Positions 18,466-27,579 of a stretch of 64,000 nt of DNA are shown here, in pieces (the stretch's first letter is position 1; the number at the start of each line of letters is the position of its first letter). This DNA is from Maricaulis alexandrii. GTDB taxonomy: Bacteria; Pseudomonadota; Alphaproteobacteria; Caulobacterales; Maricaulaceae. A program made the translations under genes and the position numbers. The notes below the pieces were generated by a model. That model made no database searches and had not been told where the DNA came from. It saw only the letters and a program-made list of their open reading frames with translations. Location of the stretch: positions 62,001 through 126,000 of the forward strand of contig NZ_SWKP01000007.1 of NCBI RefSeq assembly GCF_005871165.1, read 5' to 3'.

Positions 18466-19098
18466 TCAGTCGACGCCGATCCATTTATGGGTCTGCAGGC
18501 TGAGCGCCCAGGTGGGATTGGCCAGACAATACTCGAAGGCGGCCTGGGCGTTGGCCATCATGTCCGGCCCGTCCATCGGCTGCAGCGAGAAGCGCTGGAA
18601 GTCCCAACCGGTATAGGCTGCCGGGTCGAGGCCCGGCTGCGGATAGACCAGTTTGAGCTCATGACCGGAAGTCTGGACGACCTTGGCCGTGCCTTTCGGA
18701 CTGACCGTGATCCAGTCGATCCCGTCCGGCGCCGCAATCGTGCCATTGGTCTCCACCGCGATCTCGAAACCGGCTTCGTGCAGGGCGTCGATCAGCGGCG
18801 GGTCAAGCTGCAAGAGAGGTTCGCCACCGGTGCAGACAACGAGTTTCCGGCCCGGCGCATCCGGCCAATAGGCGCTGACATGATCGACCACATCCTGCGG
18901 CGTCGCGAAACGGCCGCCGCCGGGGCCGTCCATGCCGACGAAATCCGTGTCGCAGAAACTGCACACCGCATCGGCGCGGTCGCGCTCCAGCCCGTTCCAG
19001 AGATTGCAGCCGGCAAAGCGCAGGAAGACCGCCGGCCGTCCGGCCTGGCCGCCCTCGCCCTGGACCGTCAGGAAGGCTTCCTTGACCGAATAGCTCAT
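18466..19098 (-). CDS. queE: 7-carboxy-7-deazaguanine synthase
   Basis: The radical SAM enzyme converts 6-carboxytetrahydropterin to 7-carboxy-7-deazaguanine on the route to queuosine and preQ0. The 210-residue product has [16 protein letters not shown] at the start. Its [4Fe-4S] cysteines are spaced CX14CX2C (CNLWNGLER...VCSFC), the expanded loop known from some QueE proteins such as that of Burkholderia, not the common CX3CX2C. The glycine-rich [10 protein letters not shown] motif follows. The start at 19098 overlaps the queC stop by 4 nt. Confidence 0.95.
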   Translation of the reverse strand: MSYSVKEAFLTVQGEGGQAGRPAVFLRFAGCNLWNGLERDRADAVCSFCDTDFVGMDGPGGGRFATPQDVVDHVSAYWPDAPGRKLVVCTGGEPLLQLDPPLIDALHEAGFEIAVETNGTIAAPDGIDWITVSPKGTAKVVQTSGHELKLVYPQPGLDPAAYTGWDFQRFSLQPMDGPDMMANAQAAFEYCLANPTWALSLQTHKWIGVD

Positions 19099-19808
19099 GC
19101 CGGCACCGAACCGGGCCAGGCCTGCCAGCCCTTGGCCCGCAATTCGCAGGCCGGACAGGTGCCGCAGCCATAACCCCAATCATGCAGCTCACCGCGCTCG
19201 CCGCGATAGCAGGTATGGGTTTGCGTGCGGATGATCCCGACCAGATCCGGCCCGCCCAGCGCGTCGGCCAGGGCCCAGGTCTCCGCCTTGTCCAGATGCA
19301 TGAGCGGCGTGGCCACCTCGATATCCGTGTCCAGCCCCAGCGTGAGGGCCGATTGCATCGCATCCAGGGTCTGGCGACGGCAGTCGGGATAGCCGGAATA
19401 GTCCGTCTCGCACATGCCGCCGACCAGAACGCCATGCCCGCGGCGATAGGCCAGCGCCGAGGCCACGGTCAGGAAGACCAGATTGCGACCCGGCACGAAG
19501 GTGGAGGGCAGACCCGAGGCTTCCATCTCGATCGCCCGGTCGGCCGTCAGGGCGCTCTCGGCGATGGCGCCATAGCCGGTCAGGTCGATCACGAAATCCT
19601 CGCCCAGACGGTCACCGCCCGGACGGGCCGCCATGGCCTGGCGGACATCCTGTCGCGCCCGGAGCTCGACACTGTGGCGTTGGCCATAATCGAAGCCGAC
19701 GGTTTCCACACGCTCATACCGGTCCAGCGCCCAGGCCAGACAGGTGGCAGAGTCCTGCCCACCGGAAAACAGGACAAGGGCGGATGCGGAGGTCGATTGG
19801 GTCGTCAT
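19095..19808 (-). CDS. queC: 7-cyano-7-deazaguanine (preQ0) synthase
   Basis: The 237-residue ATP-dependent enzyme converts the QueE product to preQ0. It has the PP-loop [10 protein letters not shown] near the N-terminus and the C-terminal zinc-binding cysteine cluster with [10 protein letters not shown]. It is followed directly by queE with a 4-nt overlap, so the two are translationally coupled. Divergent cutA starts within 40 bp. No preQ1-riboswitch-like region fits in that short gap. Confidence 0.97.
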   Translation of the reverse strand: MTTQSTSASALVLFSGGQDSATCLAWALDRYERVETVGFDYGQRHSVELRARQDVRQAMAARPGGDRLGEDFVIDLTGYGAIAESALTADRAIEMEASGLPSTFVPGRNLVFLTVASALAYRRGHGVLVGGMCETDYSGYPDCRRQTLDAMQSALTLGLDTDIEVATPLMHLDKAETWALADALGGPDLVGIIRTQTHTCYRGERGELHDWGYGCGTCPACELRAKGWQAWPGSVPA

Positions 19809-19846
19809 GAGCGGCTTATATAATGAGAGCAGAGGGGATGACCATC

Positions 19847-20176
19847 ATGCGTTTTACATGGATCTACACCACCTGGCCGGATCCCGCTTCGGCCGAGGCC
19901 GCTGCCGGGGCGCTGGTCGAGGCGGAATTGTGCGCCTGCGCCAACATCCTGCCGGGCATGACCAGCGTCTATCGCTGGCAGGGGGAGATCGAGACCGCGC
20001 AGGAATGCGTGATGATCCTGAAGACGACCGAGACCCGGGCCCCGGCCCTGCGCGACCGCATCATGGCGCTGCATCCCTATGACACGCCCTGCATCCTGGC
20101 CCTGCCAGTCGAGGCTGCTGCCAGCGCCCCCGATTTCCTCGCCTGGATCGCCGAACAGACCGCCGTCCGGACGTGA
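19847..20176 (+). CDS. cutA: Divalent-cation tolerance protein CutA
   Basis: The small trimeric protein of the CutA1 family is named for copper tolerance, though its biochemical role is unsettled. The 109-residue product has the family pattern RFTWIYTTWPDPASAEA, ELCACANILPGMTSVYRW and HPYDTPCILALPVEA. Three in-frame ATGs exist; I chose 19847 because AGAGGGG sits 9 nt upstream and the length fits. It is divergent from queC. Confidence 0.9.
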   Translation: MRFTWIYTTWPDPASAEAAAGALVEAELCACANILPGMTSVYRWQGEIETAQECVMILKTTETRAPALRDRIMALHPYDTPCILALPVEAAASAPDFLAWIAEQTAVRT

Positions 20177-20276
20177 CACTTCGTTGAAGTTTCGGTGAAA
20201 CCTTTTTCCCGTTCATGCTTCAGAAGGCGCCCTCCGCGAAACCTCCGCCCGTATTGGTTAGTGAGGGTTTTTGGGG

Positions 20277-21914
20277 ATGAACCGTCTCGTTCGCGACGTA
20301 TTGATGCATGCGCCCGTCATCGCGCCCAGCGCGACCGGCGAATATGTCTATGACCTCCTCTCCGAGGATGAAGACCTTCTGGTCGTCGCCGTGGTGGAGG
20401 ACCGCAAACCGGTCGGGTTGATCTCCCGCGACCGCTTCTTCCTGAAAATGGCAGACCGGCACGGCCGCGCCTTGTACGGGCGCCGCCCCATCTCCTTCCT
20501 GATGAGCAAATCGCCGCTGATCGTCGAGAGCTGCAAACCGGTTGAAGAGCTCAACGCCCTGATTGCCCGCGACTGCCCCTCGGCGCTGATGGAGGGTTTC
20601 ATCATCACGCGCGAGGGTGACTATGCCGGTGTCGGCACGGCGCTGGAACTATTCCGGCTGATGTCGCGGGAGAGCACGGAACGCAATCACAAACTCTCCG
20701 CCCTGGCCGAACAGCTGGGCCGCGCGCGCATCGAGGCCCTGGCCGCGTCCAAGGCCAAGTCGGACTTCCTGGCCACGATGAGCCATGAAATCCGCACGCC
20801 GCTGAACGGCGTGCTGGGGATCACACAATTGCTGATGGCGGGCCAGCTGGACGCCGAGCAGGCCGACATGATCCGGGTCATCGATGACAGCGGCCAGATC
20901 CTGCTCCGTCTGCTCAACGACATACTCGACCTGTCCAAGATCGAGGCGGGCAAGATGGATCTGGACACCGCCGTGTTTGACCCGTGCCAACTGGCCAGCG
21001 ACACGCAAACCCTGTGGTCAGCACGGGCCGGCGAAAAGGCGCTCGACTTCTCGATCGATGTCCAGGCGCCCGAGGACGCACGCTATGAAGGCGATGTGGT
21101 GCGGCTTAAGCAAGTTCTGTTCAACCTGATCGGCAATGCCATCAAGTTCACCGATGAGGGTCTGGTCGATGTCCGCATCGCCCTGCATGCCATCGGCCGC
21201 CGCCGCAGCGTTCTGCGGGTGGATGTGCATGATACCGGCTGCGGGGTCAGTGAAGCCGCGCGCGCGGACCTGTTCACTGCCTTCACCCAGGCCAATTCCG
21301 AAGCAACGCGAACCCATGGCGGTTCCGGGTTGGGCCTGACCATCTCCAAACGCCTGGTCGAGCTCATGGGCGGCACAATCGGCATGCGGTCGCGCGAGCC
21401 CCAAGGCTCCACCTTCTGGTTCGAAGTGCCGCTTCGCCGGGTCCTGGAAACCCCTGTGCCGGCCAAGGCCGGCAACGCGCCAGTCCAGACCGGGACCGAG
21501 GCGGCCGGGTTGCGGGTATTGGTGGCCGAGGACAACCCCATCAATCAAACGGTCGCCCGCGGCTTCCTGAAACTGCGCGGCTTGAAACCGAGCTTTGTCG
21601 AGAACGGACAACAGGCCGTCGAAGCCGTCCAGGCGCAGGATTTTGATCTCGTCCTGATGGATATGGAAATGCCGGTTCTGGATGGCCTGGATGCCACCCG
21701 GCAGATCCGCCGTTTGCCCGGCCCGGCCGGACGCACGCCCATCATCGCCCTGACCGCCAATGCGGTGCACGGATCAGCGCAGCGCTGCCTGGAAGCCGGC
21801 ATGAATGCCTATGTCTCCAAACCCATCGACCAGACGGCCCTGTTTGCCGCCATCGACGCCTGTCTGGCTCCCACGTCGGCTGCGCCCGAGTCAGTGGCGA
21901 GTGACGCGGCCTAG
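20277..21914 (+). CDS. Soluble CBS-domain hybrid histidine kinase
   Basis: The 545-residue protein has no transmembrane helix. Residues 1-130 form a CBS-pair-like sensor (VVAVVEDRKPVGLISRDRFF, GRRPISFLMSKSPLIVES). HisKA follows with phospho-acceptor His170 in MSHEIRTPLNG, then HATPase_c with N-box NLIGNAIKF and G-boxes DTGCGVS and GSGLGL. A C-terminal receiver has the phospho-acceptor Asp462 in VLMDMEMP. The ATG at 20277 is preferred over a TTG two codons earlier. No cognate phosphotransferase or regulator is adjacent, so its output is unknown. Confidence 0.9.
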   Translation: MNRLVRDVLMHAPVIAPSATGEYVYDLLSEDEDLLVVAVVEDRKPVGLISRDRFFLKMADRHGRALYGRRPISFLMSKSPLIVESCKPVEELNALIARDCPSALMEGFIITREGDYAGVGTALELFRLMSRESTERNHKLSALAEQLGRARIEALAASKAKSDFLATMSHEIRTPLNGVLGITQLLMAGQLDAEQADMIRVIDDSGQILLRLLNDILDLSKIEAGKMDLDTAVFDPCQLASDTQTLWSARAGEKALDFSIDVQAPEDARYEGDVVRLKQVLFNLIGNAIKFTDEGLVDVRIALHAIGRRRSVLRVDVHDTGCGVSEAARADLFTAFTQANSEATRTHGGSGLGLTISKRLVELMGGTIGMRSREPQGSTFWFEVPLRRVLETPVPAKAGNAPVQTGTEAAGLRVLVAEDNPINQTVARGFLKLRGLKPSFVENGQQAVEAVQAQDFDLVLMDMEMPVLDGLDATRQIRRLPGPAGRTPIIALTANAVHGSAQRCLEAGMNAYVSKPIDQTALFAAIDACLAPTSAAPESVASDAA

Positions 21915-22171
21915 TCGGCCTGCTCGGGGTCGACCTGACGATACATGTCATGAGCGGCTTCATCATACCCGTGACGGCGGCTGATGATGAGAATGGCCGA
22001 AAGCCCCCCGCCGACCACGACCGAGAAGGCAATGCCCAGGCCGAGCGCGATCCAGCCATGCGGTCCCATGGAGATGTCCGGCATGTTGAAATAACCCACG
22101 GCCAGATAAACGAGGCTGGCCAGGACCGCGACCGCAGCCACGCAGAGGAGAAGGAAATTGGTTCGGATCAC
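21911..22171 (-). CDS. Small two-helix membrane protein
   Basis: The open frame reaches 22546, but the conserved-looking part starts at IRTNFLLLCVAAVAV, so I place the start at the GTG at 22171 (86 residues). Two hydrophobic helices (about residues 5-27 and 40-62) flank a short loop with the GYFNMPDISMGPHGW motif, and a basic cytoplasmic SRRHGYDEA tail follows. Proteins of this type recur in alphaproteobacteria with no known role. It converges on the kinase gene (4-nt overlap of stops). Confidence 0.65.
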   Translation of the reverse strand: MIRTNFLLLCVAAVAVLASLVYLAVGYFNMPDISMGPHGWIALGLGIAFSVVVGGGLSAILIISRRHGYDEAAHDMYRQVDPEQAD

Positions 22172-22360
22172 GATTTGGCTCGCTTGAAAGCTGGACTGTC
22201 TATGTAATCGATCCTCGGCCGGTTTCATGCCCCCGATCGCGGTTGCGGCGGATATGTCGCAGGCTGTCGGCCAAGCCCGCAAATGACCGTCCGAACATTG
22301 ACTAATCCATGGCTGGCGGCCTGAATAATCCATAATCATCCGGGGGTTGGGGGAATTGAT

Positions 22361-25300
22361 ATGGGCATTTCGGTCGAGCACGGCCTGACCGCACTGCTGA
22401 ATGGTGCCGTCTCCTTTGCCTTCGCCATAGCGGCTGCCGGATTGCTCTGGCTGGTCTTCCAGCTGATGAAACTCGTGCACCTGGAAACGGCGGCTGGCTG
22501 GCTGTTCCGGCATGCCGACCGCTTCCTGCGCGAAGGCATCGTGCATGTGACCGGCGCTTCGCTGAAGACAAGCTGGAAGCGTTGGGGCGTCTTCGTTCTC
22601 TATTTCGTCCTTCTGGCCATGCTATCGGCCTTCGCCCCGCTACCGGCCGCCCTCACCACTGTGGTGATCGCGCTGGTCTCCATCCTGGCCATCTACCGGC
22701 TGTGGGAACGCGATGAGGACCAACGGGTCGAACGTGCTTCGGAGGGGCGGTCCAATTATGATGGCGAGGATCTGCGCGACGAGATGTTCGCCGCGATCGC
22801 CCTACTGCTCTTCTTCATCCCGCTGGGTTATGTCCGCATCAGCGAAGCCGGTACCATCCTGTCAGGACATTCGCCCTTCCCCAGTGTCGATGCTGCCCTG
22901 TTTGTCTGGGGCGAGCTGACGAAGGCGGTGCCGCTGGTCGACTGGAGCGAGGTCTTCCAGGTCGACAATCTGTCCGGGGTCCAGGCTGCCGGTTCGACAG
23001 GCCTGGCGCTCAATTTCTTCATCCGGATCCTGTTCGACCTGCTGGTCCTGGCCGGCCTCCTGCGCACGCTCGACATTGTGCGCAGCCAGGCCAAGGGCAT
23101 TGATCTGCGGGCCGAAGAGGCATCCCTGCGAACGGGTGATCCGGTCCGGATCGGGAAGGCGCTCGACAGCATTATCGCCTCTGCCCTGCTGGGGCGCCGG
23201 CATGCCATTTCCCACCTGTTCGAGATCACCAGCGCCTCACGTCCGGATGGGCGGCTGACGGAGCCGAAATGGCGGGAAAGATCGGCCCGCGCCCTGTTTG
23301 ATGCCGCCGAGGCCCTGAGAGCATCGGCCAAGGATCTCACCGACCTGGACAAACAGCTTCTGGCCATCGAGGCGATCAAGACCTCGGCCGGCTACATGCG
23401 GAAAGTGGATCCGCCTTACTGGGCGATGACGCAATCCATCCTGGGCAATGCCCTGCAGACCCTTGGACAGCTTGCCGGGGATACCACGCGGTTCGAGGAG
23501 GCTGCCCTGGCCTATCGCGCAGCGTTGACAGTGCAGAACCCGCGCACCATGCCGAATGACTGGGCCGGCACCCAGAACAATCTCGCACTGGTCCTGCACG
23601 CCCTGGGCAAGCTGACCGGTGACACGGAAAAGCTGAAGGATGCCGCGGAGGCCTATCGGGCGGCCCTGTCCGTCCGTGGCAGCCGGGAAACCCCGGACAA
23701 GCACGCGCTGACGCTGAGCAATCTGGGCAACACGCTGCGTGCCCTCGGCACCCGGACAGCCGATACCGATATACTGGACCAGTCCACTGAGGCCTTCATG
23801 GAGGCTCTCAGCCTGGTATCCCGCGACACGTTCCCGGACGCCTGGGCCGCTGCCCAGAACAATCTCGGCGCGACCCTGGAAACCTTGGGCACGATCACCG
23901 GTGATGTCCCGGTCCTGGAAGCGGCCGTGGCCGCCTATCGGGCCGCCGGTGAGGTCTATACGCGCAAGGACTGGCCCAAGCAGTGGGCGATGACCCAGAA
24001 CAATCTGGGCAATGTCCTGTCGGTGCTGGGCGAAAAAGCCGGTGATGCCGCACAGCTTGAAGCGGCGGTGCGCGCCTTCCGGGATGCCCTCGAAATCCGG
24101 ACCCGCGATGCCATGCCCGCAGACTGGGCCGCGACACGGAACAATCTCGGCGCCACCTTGCGCAGCCTGGGCGCCCTGCAGCGCGACGGGGGCTTGCTGG
24201 AAGACGCCATCGCGACCCATCAAGGCGTGCTGGAAATCTACAGCCGGGAGGCGGTGCCGGACCGCTGGGCGATGACCCAGTACAATATCGGCCAGGCTCA
24301 GAGCGAATTGGGGGCGATGGCCGGAGACACGGCCCGGCAGGCTGACGCACTCCGGGCCTTCCGCGCCGCGCAGAGCGTTCGCAGCCGGCAAAGCCAGCCC
24401 GAGCAATGGGCCGCGATCCAGAACGCGGTCGGCCTGGCCCTGAAGCGGCAGGGCGAAGGCCAGGGCGATACCGGCCTGCTGGACCAGGCTGTAGCCGCCT
24501 TCGCAGAGGCCAGGGAGGTTTCAACCCGCGAGCGCTCCCCCCTGGAATGGGCCCGCCTCCACAGGAATTCCGGCGATGCGTTGGCGTGCAACGGTCGGAT
24601 CGGGGATGATGCGGGGCGACTGCAGACGGCCGTCTCGCACTATCGCAACGCCCTGGAGGTCTACACACCGGACGCCCTTCCCGACCTGTCTGCGAAAGTC
24701 CAGAACGCGCTGGGACTGGCCCAGAAGCGCATCGGGAAGCTGACGGGCGCACCGCAGGCCTATCAGGCGGCGATCACGGCCTTCACGTCCGCCCTCGCGA
24801 TCTGGACCCGCGAGGGAGAACCGCACGCCTGGTCAAAGGCCCAGCATGATCTCGGACTGACCCTGCAGGAGGCGTCGACCCCGACCGGCGACACCGAACA
24901 ATTGCGGGCCGCCGTCTCCGCCTTCGAGCAGGCCCTGCAAGCCCGGTCGAGAACGGATGCCCCCCAGGCCTGGGCCGACACACGCTCCCAATTGGGTGTG
25001 GCCCTCTGCCTGATTGGCGGGTTTGAGGAGGACACCGGTCAGTTGACCGGCGGGATCGAAATCCTGCGGGAAGCCTTGGCTGTGCGTGACCGCGACGCGG
25101 CCCCCGCCGACTGGGCGGTGTCCCAGAACCATCTGGGCGTTGCCTTGCAGACGCTCGGAGAGCTGACCGGGGATGCCACTGCGCTCGAAGAAGCCGCTTC
25201 CGCTTTCGACGCTGCCCTGTCGGTGCAGGACAAGACCACATCCCCGGCGGAATGGACGTCCAACCAATTCGGTCTCGGCAGCGCCTTGCTGAGCCTGGGA

Positions 25301-25774
25301 GAGGTCACGGGCGACCCGTCCCGTGTGGAGGCCGCCGTGGCGGCCTTTCGCACAGCCCTTGACGCCGCGTCAGACAGGGCCGCGTCCAACCAACCGGCCC
25401 TCATCCGGTTCCGCCTTGGCAGCGCCCTCCAGTCACTTGGCCAAGTGTCCGGGGATGCGGCCCCTCTGGAAGAGGCCGTGTCGCTGTTCCATGATGTCCT
25501 GGAGCAAGCGGATCCGCACGGTGCCGAAACGGGTCAGCTGCGCTTCATGGCGCTGGCCCAGAAATCCACGACATTGCGCAGCCTGGGCGAGATCACATCG
25601 GATACAGCCCGCCTACAGGAAGCCGCCGAGGCCTGTATCGAGCTTGCGGAACTGTGCGAAACGGGCGGCGATGCCGAGATGGCGGCTGCCGTGCGCCAAG
25701 AAGCCGACGAGATACGCGCCCTGATCGCCGGGCAAGAGACCCCGGAAACACCGACTGCCCCGGAGACCCCATGA
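22361..25774 (+). CDS. Large membrane TPR-repeat protein
   Basis: The 1137-residue protein has about four hydrophobic segments in the first 250 residues (around 12-38, 70-108, 145-160 and 215-235), leaving most of the chain soluble. From residue 351 it consists of TPR-like helical hairpins: fourteen consecutive units of exactly 47 residues with consensus P-x-x-W-A-x-x-Q-N-N-L-G near the start, then a TGD loop and EAAV-AF-xAL. It is an assembly scaffold by architecture. The stop overlaps the start of the VirD4-like ATPase gene (ATGA), so the two are made together. Confidence 0.9.
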   Translation: MGISVEHGLTALLNGAVSFAFAIAAAGLLWLVFQLMKLVHLETAAGWLFRHADRFLREGIVHVTGASLKTSWKRWGVFVLYFVLLAMLSAFAPLPAALTTVVIALVSILAIYRLWERDEDQRVERASEGRSNYDGEDLRDEMFAAIALLLFFIPLGYVRISEAGTILSGHSPFPSVDAALFVWGELTKAVPLVDWSEVFQVDNLSGVQAAGSTGLALNFFIRILFDLLVLAGLLRTLDIVRSQAKGIDLRAEEASLRTGDPVRIGKALDSIIASALLGRRHAISHLFEITSASRPDGRLTEPKWRERSARALFDAAEALRASAKDLTDLDKQLLAIEAIKTSAGYMRKVDPPYWAMTQSILGNALQTLGQLAGDTTRFEEAALAYRAALTVQNPRTMPNDWAGTQNNLALVLHALGKLTGDTEKLKDAAEAYRAALSVRGSRETPDKHALTLSNLGNTLRALGTRTADTDILDQSTEAFMEALSLVSRDTFPDAWAAAQNNLGATLETLGTITGDVPVLEAAVAAYRAAGEVYTRKDWPKQWAMTQNNLGNVLSVLGEKAGDAAQLEAAVRAFRDALEIRTRDAMPADWAATRNNLGATLRSLGALQRDGGLLEDAIATHQGVLEIYSREAVPDRWAMTQYNIGQAQSELGAMAGDTARQADALRAFRAAQSVRSRQSQPEQWAAIQNAVGLALKRQGEGQGDTGLLDQAVAAFAEAREVSTRERSPLEWARLHRNSGDALACNGRIGDDAGRLQTAVSHYRNALEVYTPDALPDLSAKVQNALGLAQKRIGKLTGAPQAYQAAITAFTSALAIWTREGEPHAWSKAQHDLGLTLQEASTPTGDTEQLRAAVSAFEQALQARSRTDAPQAWADTRSQLGVALCLIGGFEEDTGQLTGGIEILREALAVRDRDAAPADWAVSQNHLGVALQTLGELTGDATALEEAASAFDAALSVQDKTTSPAEWTSNQFGLGSALLSLGEVTGDPSRVEAAVAAFRTALDAASDRAASNQPALIRFRLGSALQSLGQVSGDAAPLEEAVSLFHDVLEQADPHGAETGQLRFMALAQKSTTLRSLGEITSDTARLQEAAEACIELAELCETGGDAEMAAAVRQEADEIRALIAGQETPETPTAPETP
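23411..25384 (+). repeat. Fourteen in-frame 141-bp repeats encoding TPR units
   Basis: Fourteen units start at 141-bp steps from 23411 (checked at 23411, 23552, 23693 and 25385). The DNA has diverged, but the encoded pattern is kept without insertions or deletions: P-x-x-W at the start, NNLGxxLxxLG, TGDxxxLExAVxAFRxAL. Two further, slightly offset units follow to about 25680. Confidence 0.88.
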
Positions 25775-27372
25775 CGACGTCACCCCGCCTGCCCTATCGC
25801 ATCGATCCCAACGGCCTGCTGGTCGGCTACTCACTGGAGGAGGAGGCGCACAAGCCGGTGATGGGCTTCGCCTTCCGGGAAGCCGTCGAGAAGGAGAAGG
25901 ACGATGAGGATGACGACCTCCTCGAACCGATCCTGCACACGGGCGACGGCCATCTGATCAGCATTGCGCGCACCGGGGCCGGCAAGGGTGTCGGCTGTAT
26001 CATCCCGGCCCTGCTGCGATATCAGGGGCCGGTGATCGTCATCGACCCCAAGGGTGAGAACTATGCCGTCACCGCCCGGCGCCGGCGCGAGTTGGGGCAA
26101 ACGGTCCATTTGATCGATCCCTTCGGTGTGACCGGGGATCCCTCCGGTGCCTTGAACCCGCTCGATCTGATTGATCCGGAAAGCGAAGACGCGATCGATG
26201 TCGCCGCCGAGCTGGCCGAGCTGATCGTCACCAATCCCTCGAACCGGGACCCGTTCTGGGATGAACGCGCCCTGTCGCTGGTGACAACGATGATCCTGTT
26301 CATTGCGTCCCAGCGTCCGCCCGTCCTGCGCAATCTCCAGGAACTCCACTTCCTGCTCAACCAGTCCAAGCTGGACCTGGAATTCACCTTCAAGGAGATG
26401 GAGAAGAGCAAGCTGGATGCGGTCCGCAAGGGATGCGCCCTGTACAGCACGGCAGAGCCCAGGGTGTTTGCTTCGATCCTGTCGACCGCCCAGTCCCACA
26501 CGGATTTCCTGCGCAGCGCCGGAGCCCGGACCAGCCTGGGTGAGTCCACGCTGAAGCTCGAGGACATCACCAATAGCGAACCCGCCTCCATCTATATCGT
26601 GCTGCCGCCGGAGAAGCTGGAAAGCCATGGCAAGCTCCTGCGGATGTGGATCGGGGCGATGATGTCGGCCATCACGCGCCGTCGCACCCGGCCGGACAGG
26701 CCCACCCTCTTCATTCTGGATGAAGCGGCGCAGCTGGGCACGATGCGGCAACTGCGCCAGGCGATCACCCTGCTGCGCGGCTATGGGCTGCGCACCTGGA
26801 GCTTCTGGCAGGATCTCAGCCAGCTCAAACATCTCTACCCGGATGACTGGCAGACCATGATCAATAATTGCGAGGTCTTGCAGGCCTTCGGTTTTGCCAA
26901 TGCCGCCGTGGCGCGTGACGGAGCCGATCTCACCGGGTTCAGCAATTGGCGCCTGCTGCAGGACCTTGAAGCTGATGAAATGGTGCTGGCCATTGCCGGT
27001 GATGAAGCCGTCATTGCGCGCCGGCCCAACTACCTCACCGATCCGGCCTTTGCCGGTCAGTTTGACGCCAATGCCTATCACCAGACGGTGGACGCCACGC
27101 CGTCCGACCAGAACATTCGCCGCTATGTCCGGAGTGGGGATGTGCGCCGGTTCGAGATCGAACCGGACGGGCTGGACGGTCGTACCCGCATCGCCTTGCG
27201 CGATGCCCAGACCCTGCGCGAGAGTCTCGCCCTGCTCGAATACTACTGGAAGGAAGCGCGCCCTGAGCTCAACGGCGCCGGCGATGGCCTGCCCGCCGGC
27301 CTTGCCGTCTCGGAACCACATGAAGCGATCATCACCCTGCTTCGCAAGGCGCTGAATGACGCCACCGGCTGA
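25771..27372 (+). CDS. Orphan VirD4/TraG-like type IV coupling ATPase
   Basis: The 533-residue P-loop ATPase has Walker A RTGAGKGVG (residues 67-75), the coupling-protein block VIVIDPKGENYAVTARRRR, Walker B TLFILDEAAQLG (Asp317-Glu318), then LRGYGLRTWSFWQDLSQLK and INNCEVLQAFGFAN, all typical of VirD4/TraG motors that feed DNA or proteins to type IV secretion systems. Unlike most VirD4 proteins it has no N-terminal membrane helices; instead it opens with an acidic, charged leader (KEKDDEDDD). Its coupled neighbour is a membrane TPR protein. No relaxase, VirB or TraI gene is visible. Confidence 0.87.
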   Translation: MTTSPRLPYRIDPNGLLVGYSLEEEAHKPVMGFAFREAVEKEKDDEDDDLLEPILHTGDGHLISIARTGAGKGVGCIIPALLRYQGPVIVIDPKGENYAVTARRRRELGQTVHLIDPFGVTGDPSGALNPLDLIDPESEDAIDVAAELAELIVTNPSNRDPFWDERALSLVTTMILFIASQRPPVLRNLQELHFLLNQSKLDLEFTFKEMEKSKLDAVRKGCALYSTAEPRVFASILSTAQSHTDFLRSAGARTSLGESTLKLEDITNSEPASIYIVLPPEKLESHGKLLRMWIGAMMSAITRRRTRPDRPTLFILDEAAQLGTMRQLRQAITLLRGYGLRTWSFWQDLSQLKHLYPDDWQTMINNCEVLQAFGFANAAVARDGADLTGFSNWRLLQDLEADEMVLAIAGDEAVIARRPNYLTDPAFAGQFDANAYHQTVDATPSDQNIRRYVRSGDVRRFEIEPDGLDGRTRIALRDAQTLRESLALLEYYWKEARPELNGAGDGLPAGLAVSEPHEAIITLLRKALNDATG

Positions 27373-27405
27373 CGGATCTGCAGTTTCGGTTTTGAAGGAA
27401 GGAAG

Positions 27406-27482
27406 TGGTGGCGAGGGAGAGACTTGAACTCTCGACCTCACGATTATGAGTCGTGCGCTCTAACCAGCTGAGCTACCTCGCC
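27406..27482 (-). tRNA. tRNA with CAU anticodon (elongator Met or Ile2)
   Basis: The minus strand folds as a 77-nt tRNA with encoded CCA: acceptor GGCGAGG/CCTCGCC, D-arm TAGCTCAGCTGGTTAGAGC, anticodon loop CTCATAA within ACGACTCATAATCGT, and T-arm GAGAG TTCAAGT CTCTC. The CAT anticodon is shared by elongator tRNA-Met and the TilS-modified tRNA-Ile2, which I cannot separate by eye. Initiator features (three G-C pairs in the anticodon stem) are absent. Confidence 0.93.
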
Positions 27483-27491
27483 ACGCGATGT

Positions 27492-27558
27492 CTCTCCCAT
27501 GCGGGAGAGGGACGCCATATACGCGTAGCGCCCGCGACTGGCAAGCCGCGGGCGCTAC
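27492..27558 (-). terminator. Two perfect hairpins between tRNA and chemoreceptor genes
   Basis: TCTCTCCC-ATGC-GGGAGAG forms one hairpin near 27492-27508. GTAGCGCCCGCG (27525-27536) pairs perfectly with CGCGGGCGCTAC (27547-27558) around a 10-nt loop. Both lie just beyond the chemoreceptor stop and downstream of the tRNA promoter side. There is no T-run, so they may be processing or transcript-end structures and not a strict intrinsic terminator. Confidence 0.55.
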
Positions 27559-27579
27559 CCGATTTCAGTTGGGTGCAGT

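Noticed and set aside
19809-19846. preQ1 riboswitch before queC
   Set aside because: Only 38 bp separate the divergent queC and cutA starts, too short and without the required fold.
23411-25384. Possible CRISPR or tandem DNA repeat array
   Set aside because: The 141-bp periodicity is in the protein (TPR); there is no identical short repeat with unique spacers.
25831-27441. 536-codon frame opposite the VirD4-like gene that also crosses the tRNA
   Set aside because: Its N-terminal part is the tRNA sequence, and the rest mirrors the ATPase codons.
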